From Diploscapter coronatus (lineage: Eukaryota; Nematoda; Chromadorea; Rhabditida; Rhabditidae), in assembly GCA_964036155.1 (NCBI GenBank), contig OZ038422.1, positions 75,601,201 to 75,665,200 of the forward strand: a stretch of 64,000 bases of DNA, given 5' to 3'. Shown one piece after another: positions 33,626 to 44,994 of this stretch. Position numbers and translations under genes: made by a program. Each line of letters starts with the position of its first letter. The first letter of the stretch is position 1. The notes beneath the pieces are model-generated. The model did no database searches. It had not been told where the DNA came from and saw only the letters and a list, made by a program, of their open reading frames with translations.

Positions 33626-36063
33626 ATGCTTAGTTGCGCCGCTTCGTCTGCTCGCCATTTCTCCTCCACGGCGACTCAACTGGTCAGAATTCAGAATGTC
33701 ACAATTATCGGGGCTGGACTGATGGGCAGTGGGATCGCTCAAGTATTTGAATTTAAAAATAATAAATTTAAAAAATTCATAAACTGTTAAAATCTTCACT
33801 AGTTTTTAAATTTTCAATATCATCGGACTCAATTATTGTTTACTTTCGTTACTTTTGTGTTCAACAAAGATCTACTTTTTGTTCAACAGTGATCCCCTAT
33901 TTTGAACGCATTATGTCTCTTTTTCACTGCTCCAGACATTTTTCAATAGTTTTAATTCCAGGTCTCCGCGAATGCGAAGCTGAATGTGGTTCTGACGGAC
34001 ATTTCCGAGCCGGCACTGCAGAAGGCGCAGAAATCCATCGACACGAGCCTGCGCCGAGTCGCCAAGAAAAAGCACGCTGATGATGCTAAGGTATGGTTTA
34101 AAAATTTTTGAATTACTTGAATTTGATGCTTTTTCATATCAATCAAGTCTAGTCTAACATTGGGGAAATTTATTTTTACCTTCTTGGTGATATAACTTTA
34201 GTCACATATTTTAGCTCTCAATATGAAAATTTGAAAAATATAAAATTAAAAATAATATATAAGAGTAAAAATTCAGGCGCAAGAAGACCTCGTCCAGTCG
34301 ACTTTGAAGCAGTTGAAAATGACGACGAACTTGGCCGAAGCCGTCAAAGAAGCGGACCTCGTCATCGAAGCGGTCGTGGAGAATATCGAGCTGAAGAAGA
34401 AGCTCTTCGCGGATGTCGAGAAAAACGCCAAAAAGTAAAATTATAATTTTTAGAAATAAAACTCGATTTTTCCAATTTCTTAAAAAAATATTTTTGAATG
34501 TGTCAAACTTGATTTTTCTACAAATTTTTTAAAAGCGATATTTTTAAAATATCCCTGGAAAAATTATGCATTTTCCACTGTGTCAAAAATATAAAAATCA
34601 CGATATTTTCACATTATAACTAGGGACCGCGCAAATGGTTTTCAAAATTCATAATGCTCAACAACTTTTTATTCCAAATAATCAAATTCGGTGTAACTAA
34701 GAATTCGCAAAAAAAAAAAAATCATTTTTGGTCGAGAGAGTTAGCCAAGACCGATGAGCTAAACGAACAGAATGTTACTTTAACACCGGTAATAAGCACT
34801 CCAGTTTCGTGCTGATTTTCGGCACAGAGCCGTTTCATTGAGTGGGTCATCGAATTAGACCACGTCTTTTTATGCCTAACCATTTTGAAGGGTATTTGCC
34901 TCTCATTTCTGGGTTTCAAATGTCTACTTTTTGAACAAGCGAAAATAAAAGAGGAGGAGTTTGCGGTCCCTAATTACAACTAATGGAAACTCTTTCTTCT
35001 GATATTTTTGTCACGATTATGTTTTCAGGGACGCGATTCTGACGACTAATACGTCCTCGCTGCGTCTCAAGGACATCGGCATCAATCTGAAGAACAAAAC
35101 CAACTTCGGCGGGCTGCACTTCTTCAATCCCGTTCCCGTAATGAAGCTGCTCGAGGTGGATTTTATTTTTAAATTTATTTGACTTTATTTTCAAAGATAT
35201 TATTAGAAATAAAAAAAAATATTTTTGACATACTCTAACTTACCTTGTAACTATGATTTGATTATCTGGGTTTTCAAAGGAACCCCTCGAAATTGTGATT
35301 TTTTTTGGCAAATTCTAATTTCCTATCAGTTTTTTACAGGTGGTCCGCCACGACGAGACTTCAGACGAGACGTTCAAGTCGCTAATGGAGTACGGGAAGG
35401 CCATCGGGAAGACTACTGTTGCTTGCAAGGTACAATTAAACAAAATTAAAAAAAAAATGATTTGGTCACAATTTGCTCAAAGCCAGAATAAAATAGAATA
35501 TCTGAAGAATATGCATTTTATTTCCAGGACACGCCCGGATTCATCGTCAACCGCCTTCTGGTGCCCTACATGTTCGAGGCTCTGAGGATGTACGAGCGGG
35601 GGGATGCCTCTAAAGAGGACATTGATATCGGAATGAAGCTTGGAGCGGGCTACCCGATGGGTCCATTCGAATTGTGTGACTATGTCGGATTGGACACGAC
35701 GAAGTTCATCATGGACGGTTGGGCGAAACAGTACCCAGAAGAGCCTGCGTTCAGGTCTAATTTTGATGTTCCTTCAAGAGTCCAACATTTTTCACTTACT
35801 CCTAATAAATTTCAATTTTGCATAGACAATTTTTGATCGTTGAAGAAAGTTTCTTAGCAAATAAGCTGTAGAACATCTTCTCCTAACAGAAGAGAAATTC
35901 AAATTTCGTAAGTCGTCTTTTGATTATTGAAAATTACATAAGTAAAGTGTGCAGTTTCATTTTTGAAGTAAAGAAAAATTTCAGACAAAGCCCCCTGCTG
36001 TCGAAGCTCGTCGCTGAAGGGAAACTCGGCCGCAAAACCGGAGAGGGATTTTTCAAGTACTAG
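33626..36063 (+). CDS. HADH: 3-hydroxyacyl-CoA dehydrogenase, mitochondrial short-chain type
   Basis: Oxidises L-3-hydroxyacyl-CoA to 3-ketoacyl-CoA with NAD+, the third step of mitochondrial beta-oxidation. Exons are 33626-33742, 33962-34090, 34277-34434, 35029-35154, 35340-35429, 35528-35754 and 35985-36063 (TAG); all seven join in phase for roughly 305 residues, the normal family length. Residues 1-20 ([15 protein letters not shown]) look like a mitochondrial targeting sequence. The Rossmann dinucleotide motif is [10 protein letters not shown]. The catalytic His is in [13 protein letters not shown] and its partner Glu follows in KLLE. The C-terminal domain shows [30 protein letters not shown] and the ending KTGEGFFKY. 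Nothing is broken. Intron 3 carries a mobile element. A candidate AATAAA lies at 36289-36294. Confidence 0.95.
34621..34972. mobile_element. MITE with TA target duplication (mariner/Tc1-like), in HADH intron 3
   Basis: About 350 bp bounded by TA-GGGACCGCGCAAA at the left and TTTGCGGTCCC-TA at the right. The ends are inverted repeats of each other apart from a two-base difference, and both are flanked by the dinucleotide TA, the target duplication of Tc1/mariner elements. The inside has no convincing transposase frame, so it would be non-autonomous. It lies wholly within the intron 34435-35028 and does not touch a splice site. Confidence 0.7.
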
Positions 36064-36936
36064 GCAAAAAGTAGGGCATCAATTGAAACTTTAGTAAAAA
36101 ATTTTTTTGATTCGCATTCCATTTATCTGAATCGATGGTTTCTAGATAATTTTTTGTTTTATAGAAATGTATCTTTTAGTTCATGTAAAATTTTAACAAA
36201 GAAGTAATTTATAGATCTTTAGAAATGATGACATATGGTTTTTATCCACTTTTATATACAGGTATCATGAGTTTAGCACTTGTATCAGAATAAATTTTAT
36301 CGCAAAAATTTCATTGTTAACACATCAATAAAGTGATGCTTTTATAATATACATGAGTCTTACTAATCTAAAATTCTTCAGCTAGATAACTAAAAATCAG
36401 CACGAATCGTACGAGTTAGAAAAAACTAGTATTCATAAAGATTCATCAGTAATGATAATATTTATTAGCGAAATATAGAAAGTTTAACCAATGAAATATC
36501 GTATAGGAGACCATATTTAACCAAAATTATCTATTGTGGAAGATTATCACAGTGAAATCATCAACGAGCGAATACACACCACAGCTGTTTGTGTAAAGAG
36601 CACAAGAAAGAGGGAATGAGGGAAGAATGAGAAAAGAAGCTCAGACAACTCAGACAATACTCTGGGCGATCAGCCGGAGTATCGATTTTTACCCACTTTC
36701 CCCTCTATCTTAATCACCTTATTGTGAAAGTTTTCCTAATTGTTAAGTTTTCGTAATCCTTTATTTTTCCACTTATTCTATTCCCAAGGAAATTGGTGAT
36801 CTTCATTAAAAATCTAGCTTCATGAAGACATTATAAGTTTCTTTCATTATTGAATCATAAATCGAGCTTTTTTCTTTGTTGCATGTGTTAACGTATTGTT
36901 TTTCCTTGTTGAGATATTTTTCTTCTATTTTCAGAA
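36064..36936. other. intergenic region between HADH and LRRC20-like gene
   Basis: About 870 bp, containing the HADH 3' UTR with AATAAA at 36289-36294 and the upstream region of the LRR gene. The latter ends in a TTTTCAG acceptor three bases before the next ATG. No gene is seen. Confidence 0.5.
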
Positions 36937-37826
36937 ATGGCACTTCCGGGATTTCCTCTGGCAGCCGGCAGGGGCGTGACTCAAGTCATCGAGCGATGCG
37001 AAAATGCCAAGACTACCGGATTTCTGGGTATCAATTTGAAATTTTAGCTCAAATAAGCTTTCATTCTACCGAATTTTATAGAAGAATAAGTTAAGTCTGG
37101 TCCTTTATGTGGAAAATTAGCATATTCTCAGATCTCTCATCCTGCTCTCTAATGTACATAGCTGATGCGATTTACCTCGTACTCAAAGGATATGATAACA
37201 TAGATAAGGTCAGATATCCTTAGTAAATTTTTACCTATCACTAACTCTAGACATTTTCAGATTTCACTGCGTAACAATGACTTGAAAAAATGTCCGAAGA
37301 AGATCTTCGATCGATTTCCAGAAACGAAAAGTATCCTATCGTGTGTTTTCAAAAATTTATTTGAAAATATTCAGTATTCAACATCGAAAGCAACCAAGTT
37401 TCCGAAATCCCCGATGAATTATCAACCTGGACTTCGCTAAAGGGCCTCAACGCTGCCAACAACCTACTGACCGCCTTTGCCGAATCGATCTATAGTCTCG
37501 AAAACCTACTCATTCTTGATCTGTCGGGGAATCAGATCGTAGGTAGGTCATTTACTCAGTTAGATTGGTAATTTATGCTAATATTCAGTAAAGATCATAC
37601 GATTCGGCAAAAAATTAAGAATATTTTCAACATTAGACATGAAATTAAGACGTTATTCTTGATCTCTAAACATTTTATGCCTTCAGAAATAGACGTGGAT
37701 CGACTATACGAGAATTGTTCCAAACTTGCCAAGCTAAACCTCTCTAAAAATCCGCTATCTGACGAAGTACGGCAAAAACTCGAATCCTCTCCGAAGAAAC
37801 CCGAAAATCTTCGATTGACTCTCTAA
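36937..37826 (+). CDS. LRRC20-like leucine-rich repeat protein
   Basis: A small cytosolic leucine-rich repeat protein of about 185 residues, the length of vertebrate LRRC20, whose molecular role is little known. Exons begin at 36937 (MALPGFPLAAGRGVTQ), with later ones at about 37161, 37260, 37375 and 37687, ending with TAA at 37824-37826. The N-terminal helix VTQVIERCENAK and ADAIYLVLKGYDNI correspond to the LRRC20 N terminus. Repeats follow with ISLRNNDLKKCP, FNIESNQVSEIPDEL, LKGLNAANNLLTAF, LLILDLSGNQI and LAKLNLSKNPLSDEVRQKL; the last matches the family's closing N-P-L-x-x-E-V-R. The start is the first ATG after a TTTTCAG acceptor, so a spliced leader or 5' UTR intron is possible. A polyadenylation signal lies at 37867-37872. 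The ortholog call is by motif memory. Confidence 0.8.
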
Positions 37827-40800
37827 ATACGGTTCATTTGCTGGCTTTGCGTATCGTAAAGCCTTGAATAAAATGTTGCCGATCTTGTACGGCTTTAAAA
37901 TAGCAAGGAATGCGTGTTTATTTATCAAATCTGGCTGTTCTTTCAAATCAAAACACCTTTTCTTTGGCATATTTGTGTCAAAATATCTTGTGATGTTGTG
38001 TGTAAATTCAGTTTTTACACGGAGAACTTTTTGCTTGCACGTGCTTTCTCAGATATGTTTCTTTCTATAGTCCTTTTTAGATTAAATTAAGATGTTCATG
38101 CATCATACAAATCTTTGATTTATTGTTATTCTAACCTACCTTACATAGCTGAACAATGTGTTCTCTAAATATTCAATTTTGTTATAAATTGACCTACCCG
38201 ATTTATTATTGTCATACCCAGATTCATTTGATCTTTCAAGTTCAATGCAGAAAGAATGCGAAAGTAATGAATAAAGCCTGAACAAATGTGAATGGAGTTC
38301 TTCTGGACGGGGGAATGTTGGAATGGGCATTGGATATGCATGATGCCCCAGTGCGCGATTCTCCCATTGCTACATGGCTTTTTCGGTCCAGTCATTCAAC
38401 GCCTGACTCAGCGACTAAAAGCATGCTATTCTATTCAGAATTACATACTAAACTTTACCTAATTACTCATTTTTCAATACTTCTACAACATGTTGTTTAT
38501 AACGAGAAGTTTCATTTTTCTTGCTTCAAAAATGCCGAAACTTTAAGAATTCAGGGATATATATATTTTTATATTTCATTATTTTTTCGTTTAGAAAATA
38601 TTTTAATCTCGATTTTTGACGAATACCCTTCTTCAAAATATCATAGGCCATTACAGCGCTTGTCAATTGGATTAACCCACCACACTTATTCCTCCCTGCA
38701 TTATGCCGTCTTTGATTGCTTTGATTTGACACAATCGCATTTCAAGTCTGATTGGCACATTTGGCACCTCTCATCCCTTTCATCTTCTTCCGGCTATCTT
38801 TCTATCATTGAATATTCTAATTTGTCGCAAATTAAAATTATAGTAATAAGTAAATGATAGTCTTCTGGTATCTGGTATTTGGTATTCTGTTCATCTTTCA
38901 GTTCGATTACTTTCTGACCGAATGTATGCAGCTCTACCCATTTGCTTTGTTCGCATACTTTTTGCCTTATACTCAACCATATGTGCCCCGCTCATTCCAT
39001 TTACTCATTTAGTAATCTAATCTAAACATTCATCATGTATCTTGATAAATTTTAAGCAAATCAGATTCTTCACAACTTAGCTAATATAAACTAAATATTT
39101 GAAAAAATACCCTCTACTCTTCTCAAATTACATTTTTTCTAACTTCTCAGATCTATTCAAAACATTTATCTCTCAGGCGTTTTCATTGCCAATCTGCTTA
39201 TTCTGTCGAGTATTCTGGTCATTTTTCACGGCCCTGCTAGCTTTCCTCGAGAATCGAGCGTTGGCCGATTATTTCTGGCTTCTAAATGGCAAGTCGAGAG
39301 CTGTCGGGGCTCTGAGCTGGGCTGCACAGCACTTTTTCTTTTCTTTTTGCACCCCTAGCCCCTTCCTTATTTTACTCCAACAACAACCTGCTTCGCCGTC
39401 CGCTGACACTTCATTCGTTTTGCCCACGACTTTGAATGGCCAAATCTCGTGCGCTTACCTAATAAAACGAATTTCCAAAGAGGTCATTCCAAGCAATTTT
39501 AGAATTTCGACCCTTTTCTCCATTTTTAAACGAAGTATCATAAATCTAATTTTTAAGTAATAGATTTTTCGAAGAACAGATTACGAATTTTATCACTCGC
39601 TTGAACAACTTCTCAATGATATGATCTAAAAGCACGGTATTTAGATGTTTATCTAACTTTCAAATTGTGAATCTTGTTATTTGTTTTGCATTTCCCTTAT
39701 TTTTGACGATGACTAATCGAATCTTGCACATTTCGTTGAGTTTCTGCAGGCGTTTTTCACCAGATTCACGATTTTTCAGTCCTTCGAAATCGACTAGTTT
39801 GAGGCGAAGAAGGCGCAGTGAAAACGAGCTGAAATCTCGCAAGGCCAATTTCGGCCCATTCAATTTGCTATTTTCGGGCAAAGCCCCTCGAGCCGAATCC
39901 GTTCCATTCCATCTATCCATCTTTATTCTCTATTCTTAGATTTAGCTTTTCCAAACCAGTTCAACAGACTGAGGCGTTCTTTTAGTTTAATAAAATTTAG
40001 CGTTCGCGTTTGATACTTGAATTTTAATCTTTTTTTTACATTTGTAACCTCCTTTTCTTACATGAATTAATTTTATAGTTAAGCAAGTGATAGTCGTGAC
40101 TTAACATAGATTTTTCGCCATGAGAAACCAGTCTCATTTTCTTAAAATGAGTTTAAAATATCATTTTTCATATCCTGCCAAAATTTTCGTCACAGTATGA
40201 TCATTCCAAATCTCTCCTGACTTTGTTTATCTTTACCCATTTCTGGCCCAACCCAACCCATACGTTTTCCGTCCCTTTTTCATATCTTCAAGCTTTTCTG
40301 CTTGTCACACTCGGCAAGGCAATCCCTAGGCGCTTGCCCTGCTCAATTCCAACAAACAAAAAAAACATTAAAAAAGAACCAAACAGATAAACGCGTCTAT
40401 TTGGTATTCCGATAGAATAAGATTTTCTCGATATTGATGTTCAAAAATTCTACCTATAATAATACAGCCTGTTCAATTATAAATTTTCCCATTTCTTCCA
40501 CCCCCGAAAATTGATTCTCGTTGATCGTTTTTCGAAATAATTATTGGGCAAACTTTACTCAAAAATAAATAGAAAAATTATAAATGAACATCTTGTAGAT
40601 CCTTTTCTTTCATTATTTCAATAATAAATTAATCAAAGGCCAAAAATAGATTTAAAAATTATAATTAGAATAGAATATGTTCTAAATCATATTTTCTAAA
40701 GATAAAATTTCAGCTCATCTTTGAAGCCAATTTCTGTTTTATGTCTCTAACTTCACTTTTTGCGTCCTTTCTCGGCATGTATTCTTTCCAATATTGTGCA

Positions 40801-41006
40801 TTTTATGACTGCTTTTGTTATTGCTTTTGCCACCACAAGTTTGGACATCTTATGCTTCTTCATCAGCTACCCTATATCATACAGCTGTCTCCTCGTTTTA
40901 TTTAACTTCCCGAAGTTTTATTTTAGAGTCTAAAATTAGTTATTCAGCGCGTTTATTAGCCTAAATTATATTTGATTAACATGAAAGTTTTATTAAGATA
41001 TTAAAA
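37827..41006. other. 3.2-kb interval upstream of the secreted protein gene
   Basis: Contains AATAAA at 37867-37872 for the LRR gene. The + strand is strongly pyrimidine-rich over 38.3-40.9 kb, which produces long open frames (190 codons at 38288, 153 at 39099) with no domain, no exon neighbours and odd composition. I treat them as unsupported. The interval should hold the promoter, and perhaps an outron, of the gene at 41007. Confidence 0.45.
37867..37872 (+). terminator. polyadenylation signal of the LRRC20-like gene
   Basis: AATAAA begins 41 bases after the stop codon, a normal distance for short nematode 3' UTRs. Confidence 0.6.
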
Positions 41007-44000
41007 ATGGCAATTTATTTCCTAAGTAGTCTATTACTTCCGGTTGCCTCATTAGCCTCAGATTCTCAGTCAAACAATAAACGGATTGCCAGGTCGATGC
41101 TAGAGTTTGATCCATGCTTGGATTATCAGGTATTTTTAATAACCACATAAAATTTGATGCTAACTTTATACAACCATTCTTATTTCTTGCCAAAATCTAG
41201 TCATCATGCTAAATTTGTATAAATCAGCCCCAGGTCTTGCAATCATAAGATCTAAAAAATATTTTTCGAACCAAGAATTTTTCCCGAACGGCGTTAGTTT
41301 TCATTTCAGCTCGATTCGCTTCAACGGCTGAAATTTCCGCCGAAATTCGCTCGACTAACGTTGCCTTGGAGGGACTTGGAGGAGACGCCGAAGGTAAACT
41401 TGGGCACTCGAGAAAAACTTAAAATATCCCCTGAAATATGAAACTCCTTTTTCTACAATTATATTAAACACTACAAAATTTTTCACCAATTAAAATGACA
41501 ATAATCGAAAAATATAAATCTAAATATGAAGGTTTTTAAGTTACATTAAACATGCTAAATTCCTCATTCAAATGTCATCATATTGAGAAAAGTACTGCGA
41601 AACAAGGTTTTTTATGTTCAGATCTACGAAAGTCGCGGCCTTCAGTATCAATGGACATGGCTGAAGAGCTTGAACGTTCGAGGTGTCAGTCCGCCACAAA
41701 CGGTCTTTTAATTCATATTTTAAAAATTATGATTTTTATGATTTGAGTTAGACGACGTGATTCGTTTTCTCGAATCCGTCAACTGTTTCTTCCTTCCGTT
41801 TGGGGAAGTTGTGAGAAGCTCAATACTTCGTCAGCACCCGAAGCAGACCACGGGAGAAGTCAGTTGCTCTATTCAGAAGGTAATTTGTATTATTTCAAGG
41901 ATTAATCAACTATAGATTCGTTAGGAGAAAATATTTGTATTAAATTATACCTGTTGATGATTTCAATTAAAGTATCCCGATGAGTGACACTTCAAAAAGT
42001 GGTTCAATACGCTCTCAAGCTAATGTTTTATTCATTTGCAGCTCTACAATTCGTGTATGAAAAAGTACGGTAAATCATCGTGTGGGTTGTATCCAATTCG
42101 TCATTTCAACGGTTCAAATGCATATCGACTGGAAATCGGGGATGCTACGTATAATAGGTGCTGGCTGAGTAACGCTTATTGAGACGTTAATTCAATTCGT
42201 TGGTTAAGGATTTTTGTTTATAATAATTATGTTAATTTTATAAGAAGCTTGAACTATTTAAATTCATCTTTAAATGGGTTTTATCGAAATTTTCAGTTCA
42301 ATCGATGAAATTCGTTCGGAACCTTTGCACTTCTATCCATGGGGTTATTCTCTAGGCAGAAAACTCGAAGATATGGGATATTCAGTGGATGCTTTGTCTA
42401 TATTCGATAGGGGTGTTGGTCAAATTGTAAGTTTTATATATATTTCTATTGAATGCTCATTAGAACTGTACTACTTTCATAAATGGTGTGCAAGAGAAAT
42501 AATGACGTCGAGAAAATGAGAAATTTCACAAGATGGTCCAGAGAAGTTAGAATACAGTAACAATTGCTATCTTAAATCGATGCTAATGAGGCTATTTAAA
42601 GATTAAAATTTCCAGTATCTGGTAGATGTTACCGGGCACGGTCTGACAGATGTTTGCGAGAGAAAGATCGAAGCCACTGTTGCAAGCAGCGACCAGTGGA
42701 AGCAATGGGGTGATAGTGACCTCGACAAATTACTCGAGTAATATTTTCACCTACAGCTTAGACTTACAATTTTTACTATGGTCACAGACAGAACCATCTT
42801 CTGCCAAAAATATTTTTTTCAACAATTTGAATTTCTTTAGATTCTACTATCTACGCTGGAAGGGTTTCAGCGTGGGTAACTCGGCTCTGCAACCTTTTGT
42901 CAATGATAACATCGAAAAGAACTTCGATAAAAAGGCGAGCTATCATTTTTAGCAAAAATATATATGAAACATAGCCGTCATTCAATATTTTGATTAAATC
43001 TTTTCCGAGACTAACTCAATTTCAGACGATTCAAACGTTCTACTGCGAGCGAATTCTGAAGGGAATCATTGGATGGGCGGGCGAGGATTCGACAACCACC
43101 TGCCACATCGTCTTTCCTGACAATTACGAGAGGCACGCTATTGCAGAGGCAAAGGAGATTCTCACCAATGAATTGGGTAAGAAAATATAAATCTCAAAAT
43201 TATTACTTTGGTGTCGCTATAAAAAAAATCGGCAAGAGTTTAGCTGAACTCTTGAGAGAACATTAGTTTCTTTCTAATTCGAAATAATAAAAATGCAAAT
43301 ATTTTAGGTACAACCTGGTCCAAGAAGATCAATTCTATGATCGACGAAATCGAGGCGATCTACGTAACAAATAGCCAATTCGTGCAAGTTCGAAATAAAT
43401 ATGCAAATCGGACGAATGAAGGTAGGGAAGAGCAAATTAAAAATTTGAATAATTTAGAGGAGATAGGTTCATTCCAAAGTGCTAGTAGGGATTTTAAATC
43501 TGACTATTGAAGATATTTTAGCCGATTCCTTTTCGAAGAATGCAACTACGCGATATATTGGTGCTGGTCCAATGATTCAGGATATTGGAGATGTAAGTCC
43601 ATCATTTTATTATTCATTTGGTTAAGGATTGCTAGAATTAAACGTCACCTCGACATTGAATATTTCATATCTTATGACAAATAAATTTACTCTATCAATT
43701 TTTCAGGTCCACCGCCGACCGATCATGTGGAAATCGGAAGCGCCTACCGAGTTGCCTAGCGATTTTCCCAGCGTCTCCAATGCCAAGCCTGATACTGGAT
43801 CTGATAAATTCGAATTTCGCTCTCAACAATCGCCGGATATTAGCGGTAAAAATGATTTTATAGCTCGTATGGTATAGAGAGGGTCCCCGAGTAGATGTGG
43901 CTAACTAATGTTCTGGATAAATTTGTTTGCGCAGAAATATCATCAAAGTTGTAAATAAGACTTTCGTGAAGGAAAAATATAGTTAGAAATTTTCCTATTT

Positions 44001-44432
44001 TGCTTTCAAACTACGACGTTTCTATCACAAACGCATCTTTGCAAGGGGGCTCTAGGTATAGATTTCGTAAAATTTATTCAATTGGTCATTAATTAACAAA
44101 GATTCGTCATTACTTTTTTCTCTATTTTGATATTTTAAGCGAGCTTTTTCGTTATTGAGCTTTAAAAATATCTAAATTCATGCATTTGAGATTTATTCTT
44201 TTACGATTTAAATTTAGTCTACGAAAACCCGATTGCGTACGAGCAAGATGATTGGCAGGGCGGGGCCAGCAGCGAAGATCGAACGAGAAAACGGGGCACT
44301 GGAATCGGGACGCAGAAAAATGGCCATCAGGAGAATATCCCATACACCTCATCGTCTTATTCAATTATGTCATGCAGCTCGTTGATTTTTAGTTTCCTTA
44401 GCGTTGTTTTTGTAAATATTTGGTGCCTGTAA
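41007..44432 (+). CDS. secreted, probably GPI-anchored protein of unknown family
   Basis: About 11 phase-matched exons encode roughly 450-500 residues. The N terminus MAIYFLSSLLLPVASLAS is a signal peptide. The C terminus ends in a hydrophobic tail (SSLIFSFLSVVFVNIWCL) with no basic residues after it and a small-residue stretch (MSCSS) before it, as in GPI-anchor signals. The body has spaced cysteines (DPCLDY, VNCFF, VSCSI, NSCMKKYGKSSCGLY, DVCERK, FYCER, TTCHIV). It also has N-glycosylation sites such as NGS and NRT, and a segment VDVTGHGLTDVC. I do not recognise the family; the pattern suggests an extracellular disulphide-bonded domain. The exon ending at 42934 needs a GC donor, because the only continuing frame hits a stop soon after. 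Confidence 0.75.
44004..44047. repeat. dispersed 44-bp repeat, copy 2
   Basis: Begins TTTCAAACTACGACGTTTCT. It matches the copy at 22517-22560 without a gap. This copy lies in the last intron of the secreted protein gene. Confidence 0.55.
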
Positions 44433-44994
44433 ATTTGTTAGAATCGATATTACGGACTCTCGGAGTATAAAGATCTCAAATGACGCGCAATTTCGAAATT
44501 GTGTAATAAGAAAATTAGTACACATCCATGCCCGACACGACCAACCCCCATTCAATGATCTCACCCAATCATCCCATTATTCATTACTCCTCTCGCCTTT
44601 TCATCAACCGCCTGCCTTCTCAGCTCCTCTCTCCAGATATTGACAGTAAAAAGTCACGACCCTGATAGTTCCTCGCAAATAAACTAATTACGACATCTAC
44701 GCTGTTATACTGTTCATCGAGTGAATCAGACAAGCACATACCATCTCTTATCGTATTTTGGGTAAACTCTAGCCGAAAGTGACTAGAGTGAACTCGGAGC
44801 ACACCTCTTGAATTACACATACACACGTCGAATAGTCACGAGTCGGCGTACAATTATTTGGAAATAAAAACAAATTTTTCGTTTCCTCGTATAGTTTTTT
44901 TTTGGAAATTTTACTTTCTGACAAAAGAAATTGAATCTTTATTTCTGTACATGGTACATGGGTATAAGAATAAATTAATTTTTCTTCCTAAAAA
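44433..44994. other. intergenic region between convergent genes
   Basis: About 560 bp separating the 3' ends of the secreted protein gene (+) and the sugar transporter (-). A minus-strand AATAAA (TTTATT at 44938-44943) serves the transporter. No gene is supported. Confidence 0.5.
44938..44943 (-). terminator. polyadenylation signal of the sugar transporter gene
   Basis: The minus strand reads AATAAA about 50 bases beyond the stop codon at 44995-44997. Confidence 0.55.
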
